This document shows, one piece after another, positions 9,019-18,020 of a stretch of 64,000 nt of DNA; positions within the stretch are counted from its first letter, which is position 1, and each line of letters begins with the position of its first letter. The position numbers were made by a program, and so were the translations under genes. The DNA is from Brevifilum sp029548365. Lineage in GTDB: Bacteria; Chloroflexota; Anaerolineae; Anaerolineales; Anaerolineaceae. The notes below the pieces were generated by a model that saw nothing but the letters and a program-made list of their open reading frames with translations, made no database searches and was not told where the DNA came from. The DNA lies in the NCBI GenBank assembly GCA_035376985.1, contig DAOSSA010000008.1, forward strand, positions 20,432 to 84,431, given 5' to 3'.

Positions 9019-10065
9019 ATGATGATGGATAAAGCATTGACAGAATCACATGAGGCGTCGGTGGAAGGAATGCAAAAGACCAATCGTAAAGATGAGGTGT
9101 TGCTATCTGTGCAGGACCTGAAGGTCTGGTTTGAGCTGCGGCGATTTGGTTTTGGCATTTCTGGCTATGTTCACGCAGTCGATGGAGTCAACTTTGATCT
9201 GCACTATGGCGAAACGATAGCAATTGTGGGCGAAAGCGGTTGTGGAAAAACAACCCTGATGAAGAGCATCCTGGGGCTATACCAGCCTACGGCAGGTGAC
9301 ATCATCTTTGAAGGTCAGCCGCTGAGCAAACTTAAAGCATCAGAAATGCGAGCCTTTCGCTCTAATGTGGGTTATGTGCAGCAAGACCCCTACGGTGCAC
9401 TGCCCCCATTTATGAACGTGCAAACAATTCTTGCTGAACCGATGATCATTAACGGTATAAAAAGTAAAGAAGAGCGGAGCGAAAGAATTTACCGGGCCAT
9501 GGAAGAAGTGAAAATGAGCCCGCCAGAAGACTTTTTGGAGAAGTTCCCCCATATGCTCAGCGGCGGGCAGCAACAGCGGGTTGTGCTGGCTCGCGCGATG
9601 ATGCTCGAACCCAAACTGATCGTTGCGGATGAACCGGTCTCGATGCTGGATGCGTCTGTCCGGGTTGAAATTCTGCGACTGATGCAATCTCTGCAGGAAA
9701 AGCACCATCTGGCGGTGATTTACATCACGCATGACCTTTCGACAGTACGGTACTTCTCAGAGCGTGTATTTGTGATGTATGCCGGACAGGCTGTTGAGAA
9801 AACCATGATTGACGCCATCGTACACGACCCGCTTCATCCCTACTCACAGGCTCTGATGGAAGCCACATCCGACCCGGATGCTGAAAATGCCACCCGCTTT
9901 CGCGATGTGCCGCCCGGAGAACCGCCCAGTTTGGTCAATCCTCCCACAGGTTGCCGGTTCCACCCCCGCTGCCCGAAAATAATCCATGGATTGTGCGAGG
10001 TTGAAGAGCCGCCGCATTTCACACCGAAACCAGGCCAAATGGTGGCTTGTTGGCTTTACAGATGA
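9019..10065 (+). CDS. Oligopeptide-type ABC ATPase (OppF/DppF-like)
   Basis: A 348-residue partner ATPase. Walker A is GESGCGKTT, the signature is LSGGQQQRV, Walker B is LIVADEPVSMLD and the H-loop is YITHD. The C-terminal CRFHPRCPKI cysteine region matches the oligopeptide-transporter extension. AAGGAGAAACG precedes the ATG at 9019; ATG 9022 and 9025 are equally near. The N-terminal 25 residues are a poorly conserved extension. The stop overlaps the next small gene by 4 nt. Confidence 0.92.
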   Translation: MMMDKALTESHEASVEGMQKTNRKDEVLLSVQDLKVWFELRRFGFGISGYVHAVDGVNFDLHYGETIAIVGESGCGKTTLMKSILGLYQPTAGDIIFEGQPLSKLKASEMRAFRSNVGYVQQDPYGALPPFMNVQTILAEPMIINGIKSKEERSERIYRAMEEVKMSPPEDFLEKFPHMLSGGQQQRVVLARAMMLEPKLIVADEPVSMLDASVRVEILRLMQSLQEKHHLAVIYITHDLSTVRYFSERVFVMYAGQAVEKTMIDAIVHDPLHPYSQALMEATSDPDAENATRFRDVPPGEPPSLVNPPTGCRFHPRCPKIIHGLCEVEEPPHFTPKPGQMVACWLYR

Positions 10066-10292
10066 TTATTAAATGGCAACCCTGGAAGACAATCCTGCTG
10101 GGTGGCAGTATGTTGCTGGTAAGCGTGATCCTGCCTTTATTGATGGTACTGCAAATTTTGCGGTCTTCGTTCTTTCTGAACTTTTTGGCCTATGGCTTGT
10201 CGGTATCAGGGTTATTGATCGGTTTCATTGGAATTGTAACCATGGTCAGGATTGGGCGGGCAAAAGAAAAATTTAAAGACCAATTCAAGTAA
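10062..10292 (+). CDS. Small membrane protein, last gene of peptide ABC operon
   Basis: A 76-residue protein with two predicted transmembrane helices (about residues 10-32 and 38-60) and a basic C-terminal tail (RAKEKFKDQFK). The ATG at 10062 overlaps the OppF stop as ATGA and is preferred to an in-frame upstream start at 10047. I do not recognise a family. Its tight coupling and position before the operon terminator suggest an accessory role with the transporter, which is inference. Confidence 0.6.
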   Translation: MIIKWQPWKTILLGGSMLLVSVILPLLMVLQILRSSFFLNFLAYGLSVSGLLIGFIGIVTMVRIGRAKEKFKDQFK

Positions 10293-10309
10293 CTCAATTT
10301 ACTGCCGTA

Positions 10310-10346
10310 ACGAGGTTGATTAATATATTAGTCAACCTCGTTTTTT
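10310..10346 (+). terminator. Rho-independent terminator of peptide ABC operon
   Basis: ACGAGGTTGA (10310-10319) pairs perfectly with TCAACCTCGT (10332-10341) across an AT-rich 12-nt loop, followed directly by six T. It closes the transporter operon. Confidence 0.9.
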
Positions 10347-10464
10347 AATTCCGAAACGAATAAAATGACCATTGCTGCTTGAGAAACGGCAGAGGTTAAA
10401 GAAATCGACACTCTGCGCCAGTTGGACATCCGCTAAAAATGTGTTAGAATCATGGCTACAATTC

Positions 10465-10538
10465 TGGGGCATGGTGCAATGGCAGCACAGCGGACTTTGA
10501 ATCCGTTGATCCAGGTTCGAATCCTGGTGCCCCGGCCA
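10465..10538 (+). tRNA. tRNA-Gln (TTG)
   Basis: The acceptor stem TGGGGCA pairs with TGCCCCG, with one G-T at the end. The anticodon loop CTTTGAA gives anticodon TTG, and the T-arm carries GGTTCGAATCC. CCA is encoded (10536-10538). D-loop GCAATGGCAGC is normal for tRNA-Gln. A TAGAAT -10 box lies about 20 nt upstream. Confidence 0.95.
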
Positions 10539-10702
10539 TTTTGAATACAAACTTTGACTGATCAAGAATCCAACCCTGATAGACCCATTGCGAGAAAGGC
10601 AGCCCAAAATAAGGATTGCCCTACCGGAATGCTGGCCTTTAATCAGGGTGGCTTTTGCTTGCCAGCCCCCGTAAATTTTAAAGCAATAAAGGATGCGCGC
10701 TG

Positions 10703-12058
10703 ATGACAATAGCTTCCATCATACTGGCTGCGGGTGAAGGCACCCGTATGCGCTCAAAACTCCCTAAAGTGCTGCACCTCCTGGGAGGCAAGCCCCTGAT
10801 TTGGCATGCTTTACAAGCTGTGGAAGGTTTGGTAGATCTGGTGCCCGTGCTGGTTGTCGGACACGGCGCTGATCAGGTCAGAGCCACGGTGGGGGATGCC
10901 GTTGAGTACGCTCTTCAGGCAGAGCAATTAGGCACAGGGCACGCCGTGCTGATGGCTCAGCCCTTACTGCAATCAAAAGCGGATACACTGCTGGTGACTT
11001 TTGGAGATATGCCCTTATTGCGAAACGAGTCGCTGAAGCAATTAATTGATCTGCACAGATCTTCAAAAAGCCCGGTAACGATGACCAGCATCATCGGTGA
11101 TGAGGCGCGTGGCTTTGGACGGGTCGTGCGAGATGACCAGGGGCACGTCGTTGGGATCGTTGAACAGGCAGATGCCACCCCGGAACAACTGACCATTTGT
11201 GAGTACAACGTCAGCGCGTATTGCTTTGATGCCGGCTGGCTCTGGACAGCCCTGATGCGCATCCCTGCCTCACCCAAAGGCGAATATTACCTGACGGATG
11301 TGGTCAGCCTGGCTGTTGCAGAGGGTTTCCAGGTGGCATCGCTGGTGCTGGCCGATCCAGAGGAAGCCATCGGCTTGAACACCCGCGTCCACCTGGCAGA
11401 GGCTGAAAAAGTGCTGGGGAAACGCGTTAATGAAGGCTGGATGCTGGCAGGTGTGACTATCATTGACCCGGAGCGCACCTATATCGAAGCCGGTGTACAC
11501 ATTGGGCGCGATACGGTCATCCTACCCAACACCTATCTGCGCGACGACACGGTTATTGGCGAGGATTGTCAAATTGGGCCCGATACAACTGTGATTAATT
11601 CAACGGTTGGCAATCATGTGCACTTGCTGGCATCCGTGCTTGAACACGCTGAAGTGCGCGATCACGTCACCATGGGTCCTTATTGCCACCTGCGTAAGGG
11701 TGCGGTACTTGATGAGGGCGTCCATTTGGGCAATTTTGGAGAGGTCAAGGCTTCCTATTTAGGACCGGGCACCAGGGTGGGACACTTTTCCTATATCGGC
11801 GATGCAAAAATTGGCAAAAATGTCAATATTGGTGCGGGGACCATCACCTGCAATTTTGATGGTAAAGCAAAAAATCCAACTGAAATAGGCGATGAGGTGT
11901 TTATTGGCAGCGATACCATGCTGGTCGCGCCGGTGAAAATCGGCGCTCGCAGCATCACCGGGGCGGGTGCGGTGGTAACCCATGACGTCCCCGAAGACAC
12001 GCTGGTGATCGGTGTTCCAGCAAGAATAATTCGAAAATTGGAGAGAAGTGACAAATAA
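10703..12058 (+). CDS. glmU: Bifunctional GlmU: N-acetylglucosamine-1-P uridyltransferase / glucosamine-1-P acetyltransferase
   Basis: A 451-residue two-domain enzyme that makes UDP-GlcNAc for peptidoglycan and glycan synthesis. The N-terminal pyrophosphorylase has LAAGEGTRMRSKLPKVLH at residues 7-24 and GTGHAV near residue 77. The C-terminal half is a left-handed beta-helix of hexapeptide repeats (near 255-430), with the acetyltransferase region GHFSYIGDAKIG and NIGAGTITCNFDG. Length matches the family. It overlaps the following gene by 11 nt, so they are probably co-transcribed. Confidence 0.95.
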   Translation: MTIASIILAAGEGTRMRSKLPKVLHLLGGKPLIWHALQAVEGLVDLVPVLVVGHGADQVRATVGDAVEYALQAEQLGTGHAVLMAQPLLQSKADTLLVTFGDMPLLRNESLKQLIDLHRSSKSPVTMTSIIGDEARGFGRVVRDDQGHVVGIVEQADATPEQLTICEYNVSAYCFDAGWLWTALMRIPASPKGEYYLTDVVSLAVAEGFQVASLVLADPEEAIGLNTRVHLAEAEKVLGKRVNEGWMLAGVTIIDPERTYIEAGVHIGRDTVILPNTYLRDDTVIGEDCQIGPDTTVINSTVGNHVHLLASVLEHAEVRDHVTMGPYCHLRKGAVLDEGVHLGNFGEVKASYLGPGTRVGHFSYIGDAKIGKNVNIGAGTITCNFDGKAKNPTEIGDEVFIGSDTMLVAPVKIGARSITGAGAVVTHDVPEDTLVIGVPARIIRKLERSDK

Positions 12059-13325
12059 CCTGTTGTTGTGGATCCTGTTGACCATCAGTTTGCTCCTTAA
12101 CTTGCTGGTCGTTGCGATTAAGGCCAGTTATACCCATGTCAGGCTGCCGTACCTGTTAAACCTGCGCGAAGGGCGTGAGAAAACCGTTGAAATGACCGTG
12201 AACCTGGCTGAAGATTCGCGTTTGCACGTGGGATTAAATTTTGCCCAGACCTTGCTGCATTTTGCGCTGGCATGCTTTTGGGTGAATGTTTTACGCTTAG
12301 CCCTGCCTGACCTCAGCCTGGGGTGGCTGGTTGTTTATTTTATCATCGGCATGGTCCTGGTGGTTATTCTTGAGTATTTTATTAAAGCCCAAATAATGAA
12401 AAACGCAGAAGAGAATGCGCTCCGTTTCAGAGGATTCGCCATCGTGCTAAAAGCCCTGTTTTACCCCCTGTCGTCGGTTATCCTGGCTATCCTTGGTCCG
12501 AATGCCAAACGGGTCGCCCTGGCATCGATGACCGAGGAAGACTTGAAAGAATGGGTTGAGGTCGGTCAGCATGAAGGCTCATTGGAAAAGGGTGAGCGGG
12601 AAATGATCTACTCCATCTTTCAATTTGGGGATACCCTGGCTAAGGAGATCATGGTGCCGCGCATCGATTTGATCACCCTGGATATTGACAGCACCCTGGG
12701 AGAGGCACGCACGGCATTTATCCAGGGCGGGCATTCGCGGGTGCCGGTATATGAAGAGACCGTGGATAACGTGGTTGGCTTGCTGTACGCCAAGGACATA
12801 CTGGGTTTGCAGCAGGATGATGACCTGATCTCGGACCATCGAGATATGCTCAGGCTGGTCTATTTCGTTCCAGAATCAAAAAAGGTTGATGAGGTCCTGG
12901 CTGATATGCAAGCGCGCAGCATGCACATGGCTATTGTGGTCGATGAGTACGGCGGGGTGGCTGGCGTGGTCACCCTGGAGGATATTGTTGAGGAGATCAT
13001 CGGTGAGATCCGTGACGAATATGATGAGAGCGAAGAAATGCCCTATTTGCAGGTTGGCAAAGATGAATATGTGTTTCAGGGCCGGGTTGATTTAGATATT
13101 TTCAACGAGGTGATGGGAACAGATATCGCTACGGACAAAGCAGATACCATCGGCGGTTTTATTTACAGTGAGATCGGTGATGTGCCCACCGGCGGCGAGC
13201 AATTAAATTTTGACAGCCTGACCTTGATTGTCGAGCAAGTGGACGGGCGCAGGATCGTCAAGGTGCGCGCGAAAAAGCATCTCACAGAGAGCATAAAACA
13301 GGATCATGAAAATGTTAACGGATGA
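12048..13325 (+). CDS. Hemolysin/CNNM-type membrane protein with CBS pair and CorC domain
   Basis: A 425-residue protein with an N-terminal DUF21/CNNM-type transmembrane domain (helices about residues 3-25, 60-80, 85-110 and 130-150). A tandem CBS pair follows, containing MVPRIDLITLD and VVDEYGGVAGVVTLEDIVEEIIG. A C-terminal CorC/HlyC domain follows (about 335-415). Members are linked to Mg2+/Co2+ efflux or tolerance; hemolysin is a historical name. The start is GTG 12048, within the end of glmU and just after GGAGAG. It overlaps cdd by 20 nt. Confidence 0.88.
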   Translation: MTNNLLLWILLTISLLLNLLVVAIKASYTHVRLPYLLNLREGREKTVEMTVNLAEDSRLHVGLNFAQTLLHFALACFWVNVLRLALPDLSLGWLVVYFIIGMVLVVILEYFIKAQIMKNAEENALRFRGFAIVLKALFYPLSSVILAILGPNAKRVALASMTEEDLKEWVEVGQHEGSLEKGEREMIYSIFQFGDTLAKEIMVPRIDLITLDIDSTLGEARTAFIQGGHSRVPVYEETVDNVVGLLYAKDILGLQQDDDLISDHRDMLRLVYFVPESKKVDEVLADMQARSMHMAIVVDEYGGVAGVVTLEDIVEEIIGEIRDEYDESEEMPYLQVGKDEYVFQGRVDLDIFNEVMGTDIATDKADTIGGFIYSEIGDVPTGGEQLNFDSLTLIVEQVDGRRIVKVRAKKHLTESIKQDHENVNG

Positions 13326-13725
13326 ATTTCGCAGCCTATTAATTCAAAAAGCGCAGGATGCCTGGCAACGCGCGTACGCGCCTTATTCAACGTATGCTGT
13401 TGGCGCTGCACTGCTAACGGACACCGGCAAGATTTATGAAGGGGTCAATATTGAAAATGCAGTTTACCCGCTGACGGTATGCGCAGAGCGGGTAGCCGTG
13501 TTTAAAGCGGTGTCTGAAGGGGAGCGGTCTTTTCGCGCCATTGCCGTTGTCACCAGGAATGGGGGCACGCCCTGCGGCGCCTGCCGGCAGGTGCTGGCTG
13601 AGTTCGGCCTCGATACGGCTGTGCTGATAGCAGACCTGCAGGGCAATCTCTTGCACGAGTTGACGGTGGCTGACCTGCTGCCTCATGCCTTTGGAGAGGC
13701 GGACCTGGATGCCGCCAGGGACTGA
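13306..13725 (+). CDS. cdd: Cytidine deaminase
   Basis: A 139-residue zinc enzyme that converts cytidine or deoxycytidine to uridine or deoxyuridine in pyrimidine salvage. The catalytic CAE motif (CAERVAVFKA) and the two-cysteine zinc motif PCGACRQVLAEF are present, as are the N-terminal AYAPYS and NIENAVYP substrate-pocket segments. Length is normal for the homotetrameric class. ATG 13306 lies in the end of the upstream gene; ATG 13312 is an alternative. A strong terminator follows. Confidence 0.95.
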   Translation: MKMLTDEFRSLLIQKAQDAWQRAYAPYSTYAVGAALLTDTGKIYEGVNIENAVYPLTVCAERVAVFKAVSEGERSFRAIAVVTRNGGTPCGACRQVLAEFGLDTAVLIADLQGNLLHELTVADLLPHAFGEADLDAARD

Positions 13726-13746
13726 TATGCCAAATGCCAAATGTTG

Positions 13747-13780
13747 CGCGCGTGTTGGATTGCCAGCAGGCGCGTTTTTT
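13747..13780 (+). terminator. Rho-independent terminator after cdd
   Basis: A 12-position stem (13747-13758 with 13763-13774, one mismatch and one G-T) has a 4-nt loop ATTG and is followed by six T. It lies only 20 bp before recO, so it either separates the units or acts as an attenuator for recO. Confidence 0.85.
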
Positions 13781-13800
13781 CTATTTCATCCAGGTGAGGC

Positions 13801-14577
13801 GTGATGCCCAGAGAAAGCCGCACATATCAAACCCGGGCAATTGTGCTGAGACATTACGAATTCGGCGAAGCAGACCGGATCTTAAGGCTGTTTACGCTGG
13901 AGAAAGGCAAAATCTCCGCCATCGCTAAAGGAGTCCGCAGGATTAGTTCTCGTAAAGCCGGACATTTAGAGCCCTTTAGCCAGGTGCATTTATTCCTCGC
14001 CAGCGGGCGCGACCTGGACATCATCACCCAGGCTGAAGCCCTCAAGCCCATGTCGGGATTAAGGGCAGATTTGCACCGAATGTCACTGGCATCTTATGTG
14101 GTGGAATTGCTGGATCGCTTCACCTATGAGGAGGGGCCGAACCCCGGTCTGTATCGACTGCTGGCACAGACGCTAGAACGTTTGGAAACCCAGGAAAACC
14201 TGGAAACTGCTGTGCGCTATTACGAACTTCGCCTGCTGGAATTATTGGGCTACCGACCGCAATTATTTAACTGCATCGATTGTAGCGCTGATATCCGCGC
14301 ACAGGATCAATTTATCTCACCGCTGGGTGGCGGGGTGGCCTGCCCGACCTGCGGGCGAAGTCGCACAGAAGCCTGGCCGATTGAGACAGACGTTTTACGG
14401 TACCTGCGCCATTTGCAACGTTCAGATTGGCAGTCCATCGCCCAGGTTGTGATCCCAGGTGAGATCAATCAAGCAATGTCCACCTTGACAGAGGCGTATT
14501 TTTCCTATTTACTCGAAAGTCATTTGAACACACCAGAATTTATGCGGAAAATCCAGGGGGCAAATGATGAGACGTGA
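13801..14577 (+). CDS. recO: DNA repair protein RecO
   Basis: A 258-residue recombination mediator that loads RecA with RecF/RecR during gap repair. The N-terminal OB-fold contains TRAIVLRHYEFGEADRI and KGVRR. The C-terminal helical domain has a zinc-binding set, CIDC near residue 157 and CPTC near 180. Length is normal. Start is GTG 13801 or ATG 13804; neither has a strong ribosome site. It sits just after a terminator and before glyQS. Confidence 0.9.
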   Translation: MMPRESRTYQTRAIVLRHYEFGEADRILRLFTLEKGKISAIAKGVRRISSRKAGHLEPFSQVHLFLASGRDLDIITQAEALKPMSGLRADLHRMSLASYVVELLDRFTYEEGPNPGLYRLLAQTLERLETQENLETAVRYYELRLLELLGYRPQLFNCIDCSADIRAQDQFISPLGGGVACPTCGRSRTEAWPIETDVLRYLRHLQRSDWQSIAQVVIPGEINQAMSTLTEAYFSYLLESHLNTPEFMRKIQGANDET

Positions 14578-14681
14578 AACTGGCGATTAGGGGTTCTGCT
14601 TGCTACCCGTTGCGCCTGGAGAGCCTGCCGGGTTTCCCCATGATCGCCCACAGTGTCTCAATGGATACCGCTTTCAGATGG

Positions 14682-14687
14682 TATAAT
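14682..14687 (+). promoter_or_regulatory. -10 box upstream of glyQS
   Basis: TATAAT at 14682-14687, with a leader of about 70 nt before the glyQS start. The leader contains a small hairpin (ATCAGG...CCTGAT). I see no T-box consensus in it. A -35 box is not evident. Confidence 0.4.
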
Positions 14688-14760
14688 AATGGGGTTAAAT
14701 TTAACATCAATCAGGGCTGTATCCTGATATCGTGGGAAAACCACTGGAGTTAGATATCTT

Positions 14761-17754
14761 ATGAAGGAATCCATCCATTTCCAATCGATCATCATGAAGC
14801 TGCAGAAGTTTTGGGCAGACAGAGGCTGCCTGATCTGGCAGCCCTATTACACCCAGGTTGGGGCGGGGACGATGAACCCGGCTACTTTTTTACGGGTTTT
14901 GGGTCCTGAACCCTGGAAGGTGGCTTATGTTGAGCCTTCAATCCGCCCGGATGACGGACGCTATGGTGATAACCCCAATCGGCTGCAGCAGTTCTACCAG
15001 TTCCAGGTGATCCTCAAACCCGATCCGGGCAACCCGCAGGAGATTTACCTGGAATCTCTGCAAGCCATCGGCATTGACCCTGCCCGGCACGACATCCGCT
15101 TTGTGGAAGACAACTGGCAGCAGCCAGCTATCGGCGCCTGGGGATTGGGCTGGGAGGTTTGGCTGGATGGTGTTGAGATCACCCAGTTTACTTACTTTCA
15201 ACAATGCGGCGGTTTTGATCTGGAGCCTGTATCGATTGAAATTACCTATGGGCTGGAACGCATTGCGATGACGCTGCAGGGTGCGCGGCATTTTAAGGAT
15301 ATCCAGTGGAATTCCGATCGCACCAACGGCGATGTCAACCTGGTGGGTGAGCGCGAGCACAGCACCTATTATTTTGATGTGGCTGATGTGGACAGCATGC
15401 GCCAGATGTATAATTTGTTTGAAAGCGAGGCGATTCGGGCCATCGACGCTGGCCTGGCGCTGCCTGCCCACGATTATGTTCTGAAAACATCGCATACGTT
15501 TAACATCCTCGATACACGCGGCGCAGTGGGCGTGACGGAACGCCAGGCGCTATTTGCCCGCACTCGCGACCTGGCACGTCGGGTGGCAACAGCCTACTAT
15601 GAACAGCGTAAACAGGCTGGGTTTCCCTGGCTGGATCAATCCGCCCTCAAAGCGGAGGCTGTCGCGGAGGTAGGGGTTGAAATTGCGACTGAAAAAGCCA
15701 CGTTTTTGCTTGAAATCGGAACCGAAGAACTTCCCGCAGCGGACCTTTCAGGTGCGCTTTCGCAGCTTGAGGTGAAGGTCCCGGCGCTGCTGGCGGATCT
15801 GCGCCTGGAACATGGAGCGGTGCACGTGATGGGTACACCCCGGCGCCTGGTGGTTCTGGTGGAGGACCTGGCAGCACGCCAGACCGATCTCGACCTGGTG
15901 ATTAAGGGGCCGCCCGCGGATCGGGCTTTTGACGCCGATGGCAACCCAACTCAGATTGCCGCGGGCTTTGCCCGCAGCAAGGGCATTGATGTGGGACAGC
16001 TCAGGGTGGAAGAGATCGATGGCGGTCGTTATGTCGCAGCAAAGGTCAGCCAGCAGGGCGCGGCGGCTTACCAGGTTTTAGAAAGCGCCCTGTCGAATTT
16101 GATCGCCGGGATGCGTTTTACCAAGTCCATGCGCTGGAATGAATCCGGGGTGTCTTTCTCGCGGCCTATTCGCTGGCTGCTGGCGTTGCACGGCGAGACC
16201 GTGGTTCCGTTCAGCTTTGCTGGCTCTACCAGCGGACGGGTGACACGCGGTTTGCGGTTGGCAGCCGAAGCGGAATTCTCGGTCGCATCACCCCAGGAGT
16301 ACCTGGCAAAAATTGAAGGTCAGGGCATTATCCTCGACCCGCAGGCGCGCGAAGCTGAGATCCGCAGGCAAGCTCAGGCGCTGGCAGCAGCAGTGGGGGG
16401 ACGGATACAGAACGATCCACACATCATCCTTGAGGTGACACAAATGGTGGAAAGCCCACATGCGCTGCGCGGTGAATTTGACCGTGAGTTTTTAGAAACC
16501 TTACCGCCCGAGGTTTTGACCACGGTGATGAAGAAGCACCAGCGGTATATCGTGGTGGAGGATGACCAGGGAGGCCTGATGCCCTATTTTATTGCCGTCA
16601 GCAATGGCATTCAGGAGGACCCCGCTGTGGTTGCCGATGGCAATCAACAGGTGATCCTGGCGCGCTTTGTTGATGCCCAATTTTTCATCCGAAAGGATCT
16701 TGAGCAGCCGCTGGAATCCTTTGTAAAACGGTTGACCACCCTCACTTTCCAGGTTCAATTGGGTTCGTTTTACGATAAAACCCAGCGTTTGATTAAACTG
16801 GCTAATTTGGTGGGAGAGCGGCTTGGTCTGACCGAATTTGAAATGGAGACTGCCTTGCGGGCGGTTTTGCTGTCCAAAGCTGACCTGGCAACGGATATGG
16901 TGGTTGAGATGACCTCCCTGCAGGGCGTGATGGGCAGGTATTACGCGTTGCGCAGCGATGAAAACCCGGCTGTGGCTGAGGCGATCTTTGAACACTACCT
17001 GCCCCGCTTCGACGATGATTTACAGCCCAAAACCAGGCCGGGCCTGGTGGTCGGATTGGCAGACCGGTTGGATACGCTGATGGGCTTGTTTGCGGTAAAA
17101 CTACCGCCCTCCGGAACGAAAGACCCCTTCGCTCAACGGCGGGCAGCACTGGGTATTTGTCAAAATTTGATCGCCTGGCAGACCCCGTTTGACCTGCGCT
17201 GGGGGCTGGAAGCGGCAGCCAACGAGCTGCCGGTTCCCGTAGCTGAAGAGGATGTGGACGCCTGTTTAGATTTTATCCAGCGGCGGTTGCAGGTGATGCT
17301 GCTGGAGATGGGTCACTCTCATGATGTGATTGATGCGGTACTGGCTGAAAAAGGTACAGACCCCTATGCAACCGTGCAGGGCGTGGAGGAACTCAGCGCT
17401 TGGGTTACGCGCGAAGATTGGATGGCTATCTTGCCGGCTTTCAGCCGCTGTGTGCGCATCATCCGCAGCCTTGAGGAAACCTACCGCGTAGACCCATCTT
17501 GCTTTGAAACACAAGCTGAACATTCATTGTTTGCTGACCTCAGCCAGGCAGAAACAAGCCTGCAGGGCTCTGATTCAGTGGATGCTTTCCTGGGCGCTAT
17601 CACGGTTATGGTGCCTACCATCAACCGCTTCTTTGATGAAGTGCTGGTGATGGCGGAGGATGTGGTCGTGCGTCAGAACCGATTGGCGCTGATGCAGCGC
17701 ATCGCTGGCCTGGCTAAAGGCATCGCTAATCTCAGCTACCTGGAAGGGTTTTAA
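14761..17754 (+). CDS. glyQS: Glycyl-tRNA synthetase, fused alpha and beta subunits
   Basis: A 997-residue single-chain form of the bacterial alpha2beta2 enzyme that charges tRNA-Gly. Residues 1 to about 300 match the catalytic alpha subunit (WQPYYTQVGAGTMNPATFLRVLGPEPW, given here only to locate it at residues 22-48, and the YGLERI motif). From about residue 314, LLEIGTEELPA marks the start of the beta subunit, which carries tRNA recognition and the C-terminal DALR-like anticodon domain. Most bacteria encode the two as glyQ and glyS; fusion is known in Chlamydia, plastids and some other lineages. No stop or frameshift occurs at the joint. Confidence 0.93.
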   Translation: MKESIHFQSIIMKLQKFWADRGCLIWQPYYTQVGAGTMNPATFLRVLGPEPWKVAYVEPSIRPDDGRYGDNPNRLQQFYQFQVILKPDPGNPQEIYLESLQAIGIDPARHDIRFVEDNWQQPAIGAWGLGWEVWLDGVEITQFTYFQQCGGFDLEPVSIEITYGLERIAMTLQGARHFKDIQWNSDRTNGDVNLVGEREHSTYYFDVADVDSMRQMYNLFESEAIRAIDAGLALPAHDYVLKTSHTFNILDTRGAVGVTERQALFARTRDLARRVATAYYEQRKQAGFPWLDQSALKAEAVAEVGVEIATEKATFLLEIGTEELPAADLSGALSQLEVKVPALLADLRLEHGAVHVMGTPRRLVVLVEDLAARQTDLDLVIKGPPADRAFDADGNPTQIAAGFARSKGIDVGQLRVEEIDGGRYVAAKVSQQGAAAYQVLESALSNLIAGMRFTKSMRWNESGVSFSRPIRWLLALHGETVVPFSFAGSTSGRVTRGLRLAAEAEFSVASPQEYLAKIEGQGIILDPQAREAEIRRQAQALAAAVGGRIQNDPHIILEVTQMVESPHALRGEFDREFLETLPPEVLTTVMKKHQRYIVVEDDQGGLMPYFIAVSNGIQEDPAVVADGNQQVILARFVDAQFFIRKDLEQPLESFVKRLTTLTFQVQLGSFYDKTQRLIKLANLVGERLGLTEFEMETALRAVLLSKADLATDMVVEMTSLQGVMGRYYALRSDENPAVAEAIFEHYLPRFDDDLQPKTRPGLVVGLADRLDTLMGLFAVKLPPSGTKDPFAQRRAALGICQNLIAWQTPFDLRWGLEAAANELPVPVAEEDVDACLDFIQRRLQVMLLEMGHSHDVIDAVLAEKGTDPYATVQGVEELSAWVTREDWMAILPAFSRCVRIIRSLEETYRVDPSCFETQAEHSLFADLSQAETSLQGSDSVDAFLGAITVMVPTINRFFDEVLVMAEDVVVRQNRLALMQRIAGLAKGIANLSYLEGF

Positions 17755-17989
17755 AGACCTCCAGGGTGAAGCAATGATCTGGCTGGTTGTGACTTGAAGG
17801 CGAAATCTGGCAAGAAGGGCGGATTAGCATTTCTCAGTCATCCGTCATCGTTATATGATTTCGCATAGTTTAACAAAGAGCAAGCCTATGATCACCCTTC
17901 CTGACTCCTGCCCCCACTTCCCTTTACCTGCAGGAAGTCATTGATTTTATCGCTTATCACCGCCCTAACCGTATTTCGGCAGGACGTTG

Positions 17990-17995
17990 TATAAT
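17990..17995 (+). promoter_or_regulatory. -10 box upstream of the MBL-fold gene
   Basis: TATAAT 25 nt before the ATG at 18021, followed by a GGAGG ribosome site. No clear -35. Confidence 0.4.
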
Positions 17996-18020
17996 TCAAT
18001 AGATTAGATTGGAGGCTTGT

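Noticed and set aside
14690..14760. T-box riboswitch before glyQS
   Set aside because: The leader is only about 70 nt and lacks the GGTGG antiterminator core and a terminator stem.
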